From the NCBI GenBank assembly GCA_023700245.1, contig JAJPRE010000008.1, positions 1-55,623 of the forward strand: DNA of 55,623 nucleotides. The letters run 5' to 3'. Below are positions 16,500-26,148 of this stretch, in pieces (positions within the stretch are counted from its first letter, which is position 1; every line of letters begins with the position of its first letter). The translations under genes were made by a program, and so were the position numbers. This DNA is from Candidatus Thalassarchaeaceae archaeon. Lineage in GTDB: Archaea > Thermoplasmatota > Poseidoniia > Poseidoniales > Thalassarchaeaceae. The notes beneath the pieces were generated by a model that was not told the DNA's origin, searched no databases, and saw nothing but the letters and a program-made list of their open reading frames with translations.

Positions 16500-17681
16500 C
16501 TAAATATCTATGCCTTCATTTTTAAAAGGGTCAGATTTAGTAGTTTTAGCCGAATATTCTTTCCAATCTAAGGAAAAACTATCTTGATTAGGATCCCATT
16601 CATCCCATGTTACTACTTCTTCTAATTTATCTAGATACTTCGGAGGGACAATTCCCGGAACAATGAATGCCTTTTGCCGATGTAACGGGTAAGGATTTCT
16701 GAGTTCTATCCCCAATACTCCTAACACTGCTCTAGTCACGTACCAAGTAGCCTGAGAGTTCCATCCATGCGCAATTTTTATTACTATGCCTAATCCTTTT
16801 GGCCAATCTGGATGTATTACTGATAGCCCTAATAATCCATCAGCACCCTCTTTAGCGATCAAAGTACCTTTTCCAGCTTTAATGCATGTAGAATCTAGTC
16901 TATTAAATCCGCCAATTAAATCAGGATGACGATTCATAGATTCCCAAATCCAATCATCGTCTTTTTCTACTGCTAGTCCTGCAAACATTACTGCTAATTC
17001 ATCAACAGTGTTGGATACTGTAGGTAATCCGCAACCATCTTTTGCTACTCTTACTGGTTCCCAATTAGGATCATCCATCATCCTTCTAAGAACATCTAGA
17101 AATTTAGGAAACCATGTAGCACTTGGTAATGTATAGCCCGCTCTGCTCATGCCCATTCTACGCATACCTCGAAGCATAGCTGCATGTTCGCCAGAACAAG
17201 TATGAAACCACCTACGAGGGCGCCTTACCTGCCTTCCAAACTGTATTAATGGTACATCTAAAGGACATTGCATTAACCCCCATTCAGATTCAGTAAGTAA
17301 TGATTGAGCAGCAGATACGTGTTCCGTATCCCCATTATGGGAAGAGCAACCAATTGCTTTTTGTTCCCATGTCAAATTTTCTTTATCTAATGCCTCAGCA
17401 AATGTTTTCATCATCAAAGGCTTCATCATAGAGCGGCCATAAACAAGGACATTACCTCCAAATGAATGAATTATTTCATTACCATGGGCCCATGCTATGG
17501 CACCATGAATGGTATTCTCGGATATATCCATCCTACGAAAATCAACCAAAGGCTCCCATTCAACATCTCTTCCTGTGGCTATGCCTGCAAATTTTTCTCC
17601 AAGTGGTGTTGTCGGATATATGGCAGAACCTGGTCTACCTGGTGAAACACTCGAAGGATGATTATTTATTTCTTCAGTCAT
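16500..17681 (-). CDS. L-asparaginase II family protein (AnsII, PF06089-type)
   Basis: A 393-residue member of the Rhizobium-type asparaginase II family, which is unrelated to the classical Thr-dependent enzymes. Recognised segments: DISENTIHGAIAWAH, VYGRSMMKPLMMKTFAEA, IGCSSHNGDTEHVSAAQSLL, HTCSGEHAAMLRGM and VAKDGCGLPTVSNTV. These correspond to the ES.H, RS..KP, SHsGe..H, CSGkHa and DGCG motifs, so the Ser and Cys residues of the active site are present. It should hydrolyse a side-chain or related amide. In this operon the substrate may be a catabolic amide rather than asparagine. The ATG at 17681 has GGAG nine bases upstream and overlaps the LLM stop by eight bases; an ATG at 17696 is possible. 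Confidence 0.85.
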   Translation of the reverse strand: MTEEINNHPSSVSPGRPGSAIYPTTPLGEKFAGIATGRDVEWEPLVDFRRMDISENTIHGAIAWAHGNEIIHSFGGNVLVYGRSMMKPLMMKTFAEALDKENLTWEQKAIGCSSHNGDTEHVSAAQSLLTESEWGLMQCPLDVPLIQFGRQVRRPRRWFHTCSGEHAAMLRGMRRMGMSRAGYTLPSATWFPKFLDVLRRMMDDPNWEPVRVAKDGCGLPTVSNTVDELAVMFAGLAVEKDDDWIWESMNRHPDLIGGFNRLDSTCIKAGKGTLIAKEGADGLLGLSVIHPDWPKGLGIVIKIAHGWNSQATWYVTRAVLGVLGIELRNPYPLHRQKAFIVPGIVPPKYLDKLEEVVTWDEWDPNQDSFSLDWKEYSAKTTKSDPFKNEGIDI

Positions 17682-18924
17682 GTATATATTCTCCATTTAT
17701 TTTTGGTACTACTTTATTCATAAAAGCAGTCATATTTCTTTTTACTCGCTCATTATCATGATTGAAAAAGTCAAACCAACACATCAATCTATCATCAGGA
17801 TTAAATCTATTTTTTATCTGTTCAACTACTTCTTCTACATTTCCAATTACTGCATTATCAGTTGCCTTTTCCAATTTATTAGGGTCGATCGTACCTTCTA
17901 AAGCATTCCAATATATGGAAAGCGCATTTCTAGCCTCCTGCGTAGCTGCCAAACTTCTTTCTTTGGAGGTTAAACCATTTTCATCATTTAGGAATACCAT
18001 AATAGTTCTAGGCATCATACTTCTCTGCCATTCCCCTCCATCTTTGTGATAGTGCGCCCTGAAACGTTCATGCGTTTCTTCTATTATGTGTGGAGGGGTT
18101 ATGCTAAGGTTGAATACTTGGACGGGCATCCATTTATTTGCTTCAACCTGTAAATTTTTGTCATGACTTCCTATTGTGATACTCAATAAATCGCGCCTCC
18201 AATTTTGAGGTATTGTTTTTATTTTTTCAAATTTATATCTGTTTTCTATTTTAACTTCATTTGGAAGAGTAGAAAGGTGCCTAGATTCCTTTGCTATCTT
18301 TTGTACTTCTTCCCAGTCTTTGTTAGTGTAGAAATTTTCTCTTGTTAAAATTGTTTTTCTTATATCATTACTGGAAATTGTTTCCCCATTTAATAATCTT
18401 AGAAATATTTCACTTGCTTCAGCAAATATTTGTCCTCTGAGTGCAGGCCAAGCCTGTTCTTCAACAGGATCTCTAGGAATAATCCCATAAGGCCTAGCCA
18501 TAAATTCAAAACGACCTGCGGAATAACCTATGTGCAATCGCCTCTTTTCATTTTTATTCATCCCATGGAGGGTTAAGAAAGAACCTATTCTTTCAGCATG
18601 AGATATTGGTCCACCGCTTGCCAATATGCTCATAACAGCACTTCCAACTTCCATATTTTTAGTGATTGCAAACATCTTGTGGGCAACTTGGACAAAGTCT
18701 GTACATAATCCAACTTCTCCAGGGTAATGAGGTACTACTGGTTTATTATTTGTTTTTTGAACTTCAGTTGATAAGTGGGCCTGGGCCACCCATCCTACTC
18801 CAAAGCCTAAATCATCAGCAATTTTGACTTGATCAAAAAAGTTCGTGAACATTTTACTTTCGGATGGTGTATGGCCTGAGGAATCAGGTGTCTGCGAAAT
18901 AGAAAAAAATATGTCAAATTCCAT
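17674..18924 (-). CDS. Luciferase-like (LLM class) flavin-dependent monooxygenase
   Basis: A 416-residue TIM-barrel oxidoreductase of the bacterial luciferase superfamily, which uses reduced FMN and O2. Indicators are the N-terminal strand FDIFFSISQ, FDQVKIADDLGFGVGWVAQAH, MEVGSAVMSILASGGPISHAER, LHIGYSAGRFEF and the C-terminal DNAVIGNVEEVVEQI, followed by DRLMCWFDFF. It is about 50-70 residues longer than the minimal family length; the extra lies in the Lys-rich middle (near residues 175-235). The neighbouring SDR, asparaginase II and ALDH suggest it performs the oxygenating first step on an organic substrate. FMN reductase is not visible nearby. Substrate unknown. Confidence 0.8.
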   Translation of the reverse strand: MEFDIFFSISQTPDSSGHTPSESKMFTNFFDQVKIADDLGFGVGWVAQAHLSTEVQKTNNKPVVPHYPGEVGLCTDFVQVAHKMFAITKNMEVGSAVMSILASGGPISHAERIGSFLTLHGMNKNEKRRLHIGYSAGRFEFMARPYGIIPRDPVEEQAWPALRGQIFAEASEIFLRLLNGETISSNDIRKTILTRENFYTNKDWEEVQKIAKESRHLSTLPNEVKIENRYKFEKIKTIPQNWRRDLLSITIGSHDKNLQVEANKWMPVQVFNLSITPPHIIEETHERFRAHYHKDGGEWQRSMMPRTIMVFLNDENGLTSKERSLAATQEARNALSIYWNALEGTIDPNKLEKATDNAVIGNVEEVVEQIKNRFNPDDRLMCWFDFFNHDNERVKRNMTAFMNKVVPKINGEYIHD

Positions 18925-18933
18925 AATTTCGCC

Positions 18934-19743
18934 TCAAATTGACCTCATTCTTCCGCCATCGACTGGTAGACTTATTCCTCTTATTGATCCGCTACTTGGC
19001 AAACTCAGCCATGTTACAGCAGTAGCAGTTTCCAAAGGATCAATTAATCTCTTAATTGGCACACCATTCATCCAAGTTTCCTTTACATCTTCTACTGATT
19101 TACCAGTGCGTTCTGATATAGATTTAGAAAGTGAACCAAGTCTATCCGTATCAGTAAATCCAGGTAATATATTGTTGATAGTTATGCAAGTGGGCAACTC
19201 CCGGCTTAATGATTTAGACCATGATCCCATTGCTCCACGCAAAGTATTAGAAAGTCCAATATTATCAATAGGCTCTCTTACTGATGTTGAAATAATATTA
19301 ATTATTCTACCCATTTTACTTCTTTCCATCCCGGGCACTAAGGCCTTAGTAATGATGTGAGATGCGTACAGATGACGTCTAATTGGGCCATCAAAGTCTT
19401 CAATATTATTATCTAACAAAGGACCTCCGGGGGGCCCTCCAGAGTTATTAACAAGTATTTGTATATCTCCAATATCTTCAATTAATTTTGTAATACTATT
19501 TTCAATCGTATCAATATTTTCTAGATCCATTACTAAAAACTTATGATTTTTACCATCTAAATTACTAACTAGATCTTTCAAATCATTTTCATTTCTAGCA
19601 CACGCGATTATAGTCGCTCCAGCCCTAGCTAACATCTGTGCACTTGATCTGCCAATTCCCTTGGATGCACCACAAATTAATGCAGTATAGCCCTTTAAAA
19701 TATCTTGTGCAAATGGAAATTCATCCTTTAGTATATTATTCAT
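18934..19743 (-). CDS. SDR-family oxidoreductase lacking the canonical catalytic tyrosine
   Basis: A 269-residue Rossmann-fold protein. The cofactor motif is ALICGASKGIGRSSAQML, followed by ILVNNSGGPPGGPLL (NNaG motif) and GRIINIISTSVREP. Where classical SDRs have YxxxK, this one reads NIGLSNTLRGAMGSW, so Tyr is replaced by Ser and Lys by Arg. A subgroup with NxGGPPxG and LSNxxR motifs is known among FabG-like SDRs, so this looks like a family trait and not damage. The C-terminal NILPGFTDTDRL and the GISLPVDGG end are normal. The start has a good GGAGGATT upstream. It sits nine bases before the LLM gene and 11 after the formyltransferase-like gene. The reaction is uncertain. Confidence 0.8.
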   Translation of the reverse strand: MNNILKDEFPFAQDILKGYTALICGASKGIGRSSAQMLARAGATIIACARNENDLKDLVSNLDGKNHKFLVMDLENIDTIENSITKLIEDIGDIQILVNNSGGPPGGPLLDNNIEDFDGPIRRHLYASHIITKALVPGMERSKMGRIINIISTSVREPIDNIGLSNTLRGAMGSWSKSLSRELPTCITINNILPGFTDTDRLGSLSKSISERTGKSVEDVKETWMNGVPIKRLIDPLETATAVTWLSLPSSGSIRGISLPVDGGRMRSI

Positions 19744-19754
19744 TTTAATCCTCC

Positions 19755-20477
19755 TTAGTCGATGTAATGGGCATATGTTTCTTCACTTAACTTCTCTTTA
19801 ACGATATCCAGTATCTCTTCTGATGCATTTCTAAATGTCGGAAACTCACTTTCACCCTGTGGCCTTTTTAATTCATCCCATCTATTTTCATCGTATGCAA
19901 TTAATGCTTCTTTCATCAAGATACCTGCCAAAACTAATGTCTCAAAACATAGATCCTCGTATGTCATCCCTCTTTTGACTTTTACTTCTCTCCTCATTAA
20001 AAGGGCACCTGTATCAACTCCATTATCGCAAAAATGTGTTGATGACCCGATTGGAATGTCGTGATATACAGACCAAGCCGGAGATGCAGATCCTCTGCAT
20101 TCAGGTAATAATCCTGGATGGGAATTAATTACTCCATCTTTAGGATGATCAAGAATATCGCCTCTAATTATTCTAGTTCCGCCAAATACTATCAAATCTA
20201 AATCTAAATCTTCAATGAATGGCATTACTTCTTTTGAGTTATGAATTGGGACAGAGACTACCTTTATCTCATTTTTAATTGCTTGTTCTTCTATAGTCGG
20301 AGATATTGGATTTCCCTCAATCCTAGTTAGAAACTTTTCTCTTTCTTCATCAGCAATAATTGAATCTTCTTGAAGAATTATTTCGGGTATAAAGCCTTCA
20401 GAAAGTATTTGTTTTAACATTTCTCTACCATAAGGATGTTCTTTTAGGAGCAAGTAAGCAAATCTCGGCTTAGCCAT
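19755..20477 (-). CDS. Formyltransferase-fold protein (methionyl-tRNA formyltransferase-like)
   Basis: A 240-residue protein with the formyl_trans core: DLIVFGGTRIIRGDILDHP, then GVINSHPGLLPECRGSASPAW (equivalent to the N-x-HPs/gLLP-x-yRG active-site loop) and IGSSTHFCDNGVDTGALLMR with the catalytic-type Asp. It lacks the C-terminal tRNA-binding domain of bacterial Fmt, and archaea do not formylate initiator tRNA, so a small-molecule formyl transfer or a deformylase-like hydrolysis is likelier. The C-terminus is a helical extension of about 60 residues. It is first in the minus-strand cluster, 62 bases after aspS and 11 before the SDR gene. The substrate is unknown. Confidence 0.75.
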   Translation of the reverse strand: MAKPRFAYLLLKEHPYGREMLKQILSEGFIPEIILQEDSIIADEEREKFLTRIEGNPISPTIEEQAIKNEIKVVSVPIHNSKEVMPFIEDLDLDLIVFGGTRIIRGDILDHPKDGVINSHPGLLPECRGSASPAWSVYHDIPIGSSTHFCDNGVDTGALLMRREVKVKRGMTYEDLCFETLVLAGILMKEALIAYDENRWDELKRPQGESEFPTFRNASEEILDIVKEKLSEETYAHYID

Positions 20478-20539
20478 AATAACATATCTCGGAGAGGGTT
20501 AAGATACCCCTTCTTTTCGGTCCAATGTTCAATTAAATG

Positions 20540-21964
20540 TTAAGGTGTAACGCGACTTCTATCTCTGGGAAATAGGACAACTTCCCTTACATTTCCAGCA
20601 CCTGTCAATACCATTAATAATCTTGCAACTCCTAATCCCCAGCCTGCATGAGGGGGTGCTCCAAATCGAAAACCATCAGTATAAAATTTAAAATCATCGG
20701 GATTCAAATCCATTTCTCTTAGATTTTGTTCAAGAATTTCGACTCTGTGCTCTCTTTGTCCACCTGACGTCATCTCATCTCTTCCATAATTAAGATCAAA
20801 ACCTCTGCTTAATTGCCCTCCAGATGTACTTTTCTCATTTTCTTTGTGATGTATATAAAAAGGCTTCATTGCCATTGGCCACCTTGGTATGAAATGAAAT
20901 CCAGGGTACTTTGCAGCTATGATATCGCAGTGGTGACTTTCTATGTCATCCCCCCACTCAATCTCTGCCCCTCCAGATTTGACGATTTCAATTGCATCGC
21001 AATACGGTATACGTGGAAAAGGTATACTTGGAATTTCAACTTTTATGCTATCATTGCCTTGACTATTTCTATATACATTTATTGAATCTATTAGGTTTTG
21101 ATCATTTTGAGCTACACATGTCCAAATATGGTTAATCATTCTTTCTTGTACCCCCATTACATCTTCGTCATTCATCCAAGCCCCTTCAATATCAAAAGAA
21201 ATAAATTCATTTAAATGCCGATATGTGTCATGTTTTTCAGCTCTAAATGCGGGGCCAATCTCAAAAACTCGTTCCAATCCCCCTAATACTGCTAGTTGTT
21301 TGTATAATTGAGGAGATTGACTAAGAAAAGCAGGAGTATCAAAATACATCATAGGAAATAGATTAGTACCTCCTTCAGATGCGCTTGCAATTATTTTAGG
21401 GCTATTCATTTCCATAAATCCTTCTTTGATTAAATGTTCTCTTCCATATTGTAATACCTTACTTCGTAATTGAAACATTGCATTTACATGCGTTCTTCTC
21501 AAATCTAAGTGCCTGTTATCTAATCTTACATCTAATCCTACATTCACGTCATCTATGACTCCGACTGGTAGTGGAGTTTCAGAACTTGCTAGGATTTCTC
21601 CAGATGTCACATTTATTTCGTACTCTGGAGGGGGCAAAGCCTCTCCTTCTTTGACTTTAGGAGGTCGCTTTTCTGCAACAAAACCTGTCACCTTTATAGT
21701 AGATTCGCGTGTTGAAGATTGCATTGAATCGAATATATCTGATTCCATATTATCCTTTTTTAGAAACGCCTGAATTTTTCCAGTACCGTCTCTTAACATC
21801 AAAAAACATATCGCACCTCTGCCACGGACAGTCTCTGCATATCCAGCTATTGTAACTTCCTTTCCAATAATTTTAGCACCATTACTTACTACTTGGCCAA
21901 TAGTATGTGTTCTGTAAGCCGTTGGTTCCCAATCGCTACTGTCTCGCATATTATGCGGAGTCAT
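20540..21964 (-). CDS. aspS: Aspartyl-tRNA synthetase, archaeal type
   Basis: A class IIb aminoacyl-tRNA synthetase of 474 residues. The N-terminal OB-fold anticodon-binding domain includes [20 protein letters not shown]. Motif 2 lies in [20 protein letters not shown] followed by [13 protein letters not shown]. Motif 3 is [20 protein letters not shown] and the C-terminus ends [10 protein letters not shown], which favours AspRS over AsnRS. Whether it is discriminating or also charges tRNA-Asn cannot be told from the sequence alone. A further ATG six codons in (MRDSSDW) is possible. The catabolic cluster follows after 62 bases, so read-through is possible. Confidence 0.9.
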   Translation of the reverse strand: MTPHNMRDSSDWEPTAYRTHTIGQVVSNGAKIIGKEVTIAGYAETVRGRGAICFLMLRDGTGKIQAFLKKDNMESDIFDSMQSSTRESTIKVTGFVAEKRPPKVKEGEALPPPEYEINVTSGEILASSETPLPVGVIDDVNVGLDVRLDNRHLDLRRTHVNAMFQLRSKVLQYGREHLIKEGFMEMNSPKIIASASEGGTNLFPMMYFDTPAFLSQSPQLYKQLAVLGGLERVFEIGPAFRAEKHDTYRHLNEFISFDIEGAWMNDEDVMGVQERMINHIWTCVAQNDQNLIDSINVYRNSQGNDSIKVEIPSIPFPRIPYCDAIEIVKSGGAEIEWGDDIESHHCDIIAAKYPGFHFIPRWPMAMKPFYIHHKENEKSTSGGQLSRGFDLNYGRDEMTSGGQREHRVEILEQNLREMDLNPDDFKFYTDGFRFGAPPHAGWGLGVARLLMVLTGAGNVREVVLFPRDRSRVTP

Positions 21965-22031
21965 AGCATAGTTATGAAAGATATTGATTGAATTACTATT
22001 TAGGAAGAGAATATTTTGATATATTTACTGA

Positions 22032-22868
22032 TTATTCTTCTTCATCTGAGGCCACCTTAGCAGCTATTACAAGGAATGCAGTATGACCAATGGGAGTATT
22101 TCCCGGCCTCACTCCTCCTTTGCTTGCCTTGACCCATTTCCTTTCTATCATTTCACCAGCCCATTCAACATTCATGCCATTATTTTCGATGGAATCCCAT
22201 GCTTTTTCAAGTTGAATAGTCGTTGGGCAATAGCATGCTATCCGCCCCCCATATCTAAGTAATTTTCCGATTTCAGGAACTATTTCCCATGGCTGAGCAA
22301 CATCAATAATTATTGCATCAAAAGAATCGCAGATTTCTTTTATGGTCTCACTAACATTTTGAAATTCACCATCAATTAAATGCCATTTTGGAAATTCAGG
22401 TAAAATATGCTTCAATCTATCCATATTCTGCTTCCCGACTATTGCATGCTCAGGTCTCGCCTCAACAGAAATCAAAGTTCCCGCAGATCCCATTACACTT
22501 GCTAGATTCATTGCCAAGCCTGCAGATCCATGTCCTCCTTCCAAAACCTTGGATCCAACACCAATTCCTAACCAAGAGATAAGGAAACCAGAGTCCTTCA
22601 CTCCAATGACCTGGGCTCTTCTTGCCATATTTCGTCTAGCCTCAGGTAGTGCCGCTTTGACTATTGTGAGAGATTTGTGGCCAACAACAATCCTATCTCC
22701 TATATTATACCCTTCAAGTAATTCCGTGACATCAAACCTGCCAAGTCCTTTGACCTTAACTTCACCAGGTATTTTGTGAAGTAAGTATGCTCTGCCATCA
22801 TCTTCTCTAAGTGCCACCCAATCACTTTCTAATCCTACTTCCATAACTATCCGAAAACGCTTTGCCAT
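22032..22868 (-). CDS. trmI: tRNA (adenine-57/58-N1)-methyltransferase TrmI
   Basis: A 278-residue SAM-dependent methyltransferase of the GCD14/TrmI family. In archaea it methylates A57 and A58 of the T-loop. The N-terminal beta domain carries RAYLLHKIPGEVKVKGLGR. The SAM site is KVLEGGHGSAGLAMNLASVM (the E-x-G-x-G-S-G loop, here GGHGSAG), followed by GTLISVEARPEHAIVGKQNM. Catalytic-region motifs are IIIDVAQPWEIVPEIG and GRIACYCPTTIQLEKAW. The acidic C-terminal tail (ASDEEE) is short. The ATG follows GGGATT. It is divergent from the large surface-protein gene; no operon partner is evident. Confidence 0.88.
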   Translation of the reverse strand: MAKRFRIVMEVGLESDWVALREDDGRAYLLHKIPGEVKVKGLGRFDVTELLEGYNIGDRIVVGHKSLTIVKAALPEARRNMARRAQVIGVKDSGFLISWLGIGVGSKVLEGGHGSAGLAMNLASVMGSAGTLISVEARPEHAIVGKQNMDRLKHILPEFPKWHLIDGEFQNVSETIKEICDSFDAIIIDVAQPWEIVPEIGKLLRYGGRIACYCPTTIQLEKAWDSIENNGMNVEWAGEMIERKWVKASKGGVRPGNTPIGHTAFLVIAAKVASDEEE

Positions 22869-22970
22869 TCAATCCCTTCGTAGATAATTACATTTGATTA
22901 TATTGATTATACGTTGTTTTTAGTAATTATTACATATATAGTTATATCACAATACCTTTTCCAAGTTTTT

Positions 22971-25900
22971 ATGGTTAATTCTTATCATACTGTATTTAAC
23001 CCAGCATTTTACATTTCATTTATCTTAATATTGATGTCATTTTCAGGAATTTTAATCATTGAAGATGAATTCAAAGAGCCAGAAGAACTCTCTCAGATAA
23101 ATTTTCCACTTTATGCAGCAAGCCCCGGCCATGCAGTGTTTGGGGAATATGTGGGGGCGCATTGGTGCGGCCCATGCATGAGTAGTGCGTCTCCGTCTTT
23201 AGATAATCTGAAAACATCAAATCCTGAAGATTTTACATTTGTATCCTTCTTTGAATCCAACTCAGGTTGGCCATCTACTTCTCCAATTGATCGTGCAGAT
23301 CATATCATGGATTCTTCTACTGGATATCCAACTTTTGCGTTTGCTGACCAACAGTCAGGACAATGCTACAAAGTAGGTGCAAGTGGTACGAATTATTATG
23401 ATTCTACATTTTCTAATGGGGGATGCATGGATTCTAACTCAAACGATTTTAGTTTAGAACTATTGACCAGTCTAGATACTTCTACGGAACAAGTATCTGT
23501 TTCACTTAATGTAACTTATTTAGGCACACTATCTTCAATATCTGTTTATGTTTATGGGGCAATAACTGAGAAAATAGGTGCAGACGCATATGATAATGGC
23601 GCCAGGCCACATCATAACTGGAGAGAATGGCTATTAAATGATGACCAAGATGGATTTACTGAAATTTCATTATCTCCAAATAATTATGAAATTCTGACAT
23701 GGGAAGTTTCCTTAGATGTAGTCAGATCCGCAGGCGGTAATTCCCAGATAGAAAATTTCTGGCCCGTTTTCGCTATTATGGATGGACCTCATTCATCATT
23801 CAATTCATTCATAACAGCAGTAGATTTAGATATGGGTCCATTAATTGATTTAGGAGTATCGCAAATAGCTATTGTTAACGAGGAAGGTATCAGTGGTTTT
23901 CAATCCGGAGATATTTTGGATATTTCTGTGGAGATATTGAATCATGGCGTAGATTCTTATTCTCAGGGAGGATTGATATCCATTTACTTACTTGATGGTT
24001 CAGAGGAAATTAATTTAGGAAGTGTAAATATTGAAGACTTAAGCATCGGAGGAACTCAGGAATATGATTTACAATTCGATTCTTCAGATATCTCCATATC
24101 TGCCTCAGGATCTTCTGTATTTAGGGCTATAATATCTGATATGGAAGGTGATCGTGTAGCGTCTAATAATTATGCAGATTCTTCTATTTTTCATGATATG
24201 CCTCCAATTGCAATAAGGCCAACTTCGTTAGGTTCTTCAATTGTGGAAAGGGGCGATAATATTCTATTCGAATCTTCTGCCTTGTCCAATGATTTGGTTG
24301 ATGATATGTCTACCATGCAACCAATTCTTCAACATTCAGAATCATCTATTTCTGATTGGAGTGAAGATTGGGTAACTGATATTTACGTAATTGGAGAGGG
24401 GCAAAATTCTCGTTATGTTCATAATTTAAATTCAGATATGGAGGCAAACACAGGTAGTTATGATATCCGAATATCATGGCAAGATACTTCAGGCCAACTT
24501 AGTGAATGGCTAATAGTTGAGGATATTTTCGAATTAACAAACTCGCTCCCAAAGGTATTGGAAAATGATGATGAGGAATTTGTTGGAATACCTACTGTAA
24601 AAGTTGATATTATTGAAGAGATATCTATTATTGGATTAATTGGTGATGCTGAAACAGATTTGTCAGGACTGACGGTCAGCAGTACAGATAGTGAATTTAT
24701 TTCTTGGAATCCAAATACTCTCAAAATAAGTGTCAAATTTCATAGAGTAATTACCGATAATGGTAATCCTGTTCCTCAAGGAATTTTTGTTTCAATTGAT
24801 GATGGTGAAGATACAAATAATGGTATGTTAATGTTTAATGTTATAGAAAATGGAGCACCAAAATGGGCTCCTATTTCCACTAATGCAATCAATGAGGGGG
24901 GCTCAACAAGTTTTAGCCTAACTCAATATCTCTCCGATACCGATAACCAAGGCAATTATGTTTCAACATCAGATCTTGATATTTCAATCGTTTCGGTCTC
25001 TAATGATTCTCTTGTTGAAGCATCGATATCTGGTCAGTCAATAACGGTAAGTACTATTGATTTAGATTCATATGGCATTACAAATGTTACCATTAGGGCA
25101 AATGATGGAGAGCAATATTCGGATACCATCATTTCCTTTCATGTAATTAATATTAATGATCCGCCATCAATTAATTTATCAAAGTTTAATAATTTAGAAA
25201 TAAAAATAAATGAAATAACTACCATTAATATTCTTGATAGCTTATCAGATATTGATGATCCAGCTAAAGAAATATGGGCTTCTATTTCTAAAAATTCCGA
25301 AGGATCACTTAATCTAAATCCTGCATCTGGGGAATTGAGCCTTTTATGGAGTGAAATTGGAGAGAAAATAATAGAAATTACAGTAACTGATAGGCATGGA
25401 GCAAGCACTGCTTCCTCATTTACAATCGACGTATTGTCAAATAAAATAATCACATGGGAAGGTGATGGAGATATGGCTGATTTGTCCGTATCATATGATA
25501 CAATTGGATATAAAGAAAATCCTGTATTTCAAATAAATAATATTGGTAATTTACAATTATCCCAAATTAAAATTACTTGGACAATTTGCAATAGTATAAC
25601 CGGAATTTGTCATTCACATGGTATTGTTAATTCCTTTGGTTCATTCACTACTATGCCGCAAAATGGCGGCGGCTTGGTTAACGGAGATTACATAACATTG
25701 GAAGTAGCAGCGATAGATTCAGAAGGGTGGTTGAGAGAGTCTTCTGAAATATTAAAAATATTTGCTCAACAACCAGATTCCGATCGCGATGGAATACAAG
25801 ATTCAGATGACGAATTCCCAAATAACCCATCTGAATCAAAAGATTCTGATGGCGATGGTGTAGGAGATAATTCTGACGTGTTTCCCTTTGACTCATCTGA

Positions 25901-26036
25901 ATGGCAAGATATGGATGGTAATGGCGTCGGAGATAATATTCAGTATTCTGACGGGCAATCTTTACCCGGATTTTCAATCTCTTCTGTAATTATTTCTATT
26001 ATTTGTGCGTGTATGGTAGTAAGAAGAAAATTATAA
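22971..26036 (+). CDS. Large cell-surface protein: thioredoxin-like head, Ig/cadherin-like repeats, Ca-binding repeats, PGF-CTERM-like tail
   Basis: A secreted protein of about 1021 residues. The N-terminal hydrophobic stretch AFYISFILILMSFSGILII acts as signal or anchor. Next comes a thioredoxin-like region with GAHWCGPCMSSASPS (CxxC). Long Ser/Asp/Asn-rich beta-sandwich segments follow, resembling CARDB and cadherin-like folds (for example LPKVLENDDEEF and SINLSKFNNLEIKINE). The C-terminal part carries thrombospondin type-3-like calcium motifs (DSDRDGIQDSDD, DSDGDGVGDNSDVFP, DMDGNGVGDN). It ends LPGFSISSVIISIICACM plus VVRRKL: a PGF motif, a membrane helix and a basic tail, the layout of archaeosortase (PGF-CTERM) substrates. 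I prefer the ATG at 22971; the longer frame starts at a TTG at 22914. Likely anchored outside the cell. Confidence 0.75.
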   Translation: MVNSYHTVFNPAFYISFILILMSFSGILIIEDEFKEPEELSQINFPLYAASPGHAVFGEYVGAHWCGPCMSSASPSLDNLKTSNPEDFTFVSFFESNSGWPSTSPIDRADHIMDSSTGYPTFAFADQQSGQCYKVGASGTNYYDSTFSNGGCMDSNSNDFSLELLTSLDTSTEQVSVSLNVTYLGTLSSISVYVYGAITEKIGADAYDNGARPHHNWREWLLNDDQDGFTEISLSPNNYEILTWEVSLDVVRSAGGNSQIENFWPVFAIMDGPHSSFNSFITAVDLDMGPLIDLGVSQIAIVNEEGISGFQSGDILDISVEILNHGVDSYSQGGLISIYLLDGSEEINLGSVNIEDLSIGGTQEYDLQFDSSDISISASGSSVFRAIISDMEGDRVASNNYADSSIFHDMPPIAIRPTSLGSSIVERGDNILFESSALSNDLVDDMSTMQPILQHSESSISDWSEDWVTDIYVIGEGQNSRYVHNLNSDMEANTGSYDIRISWQDTSGQLSEWLIVEDIFELTNSLPKVLENDDEEFVGIPTVKVDIIEEISIIGLIGDAETDLSGLTVSSTDSEFISWNPNTLKISVKFHRVITDNGNPVPQGIFVSIDDGEDTNNGMLMFNVIENGAPKWAPISTNAINEGGSTSFSLTQYLSDTDNQGNYVSTSDLDISIVSVSNDSLVEASISGQSITVSTIDLDSYGITNVTIRANDGEQYSDTIISFHVININDPPSINLSKFNNLEIKINEITTINILDSLSDIDDPAKEIWASISKNSEGSLNLNPASGELSLLWSEIGEKIIEITVTDRHGASTASSFTIDVLSNKIITWEGDGDMADLSVSYDTIGYKENPVFQINNIGNLQLSQIKITWTICNSITGICHSHGIVNSFGSFTTMPQNGGGLVNGDYITLEVAAIDSEGWLRESSEILKIFAQQPDSDRDGIQDSDDEFPNNPSESKDSDGDGVGDNSDVFPFDSSEWQDMDGNGVGDNIQYSDGQSLPGFSISSVIISIICACMVVRRKL

Positions 26037-26148
26037 ATTTCCGAAAGAGATAATTTATTATCACTTTATTTATGGTTCCATAGTTTCTGATTATATTTAC
26101 ACAACTTCAAGAAGGTACTACGTATACGGACAGATAAGAGGGGTGTTT

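Noticed and set aside
26041-26148. Possible small gene before lonB
   Set aside because: AT-rich with stops in all frames and no RNA-like structure.
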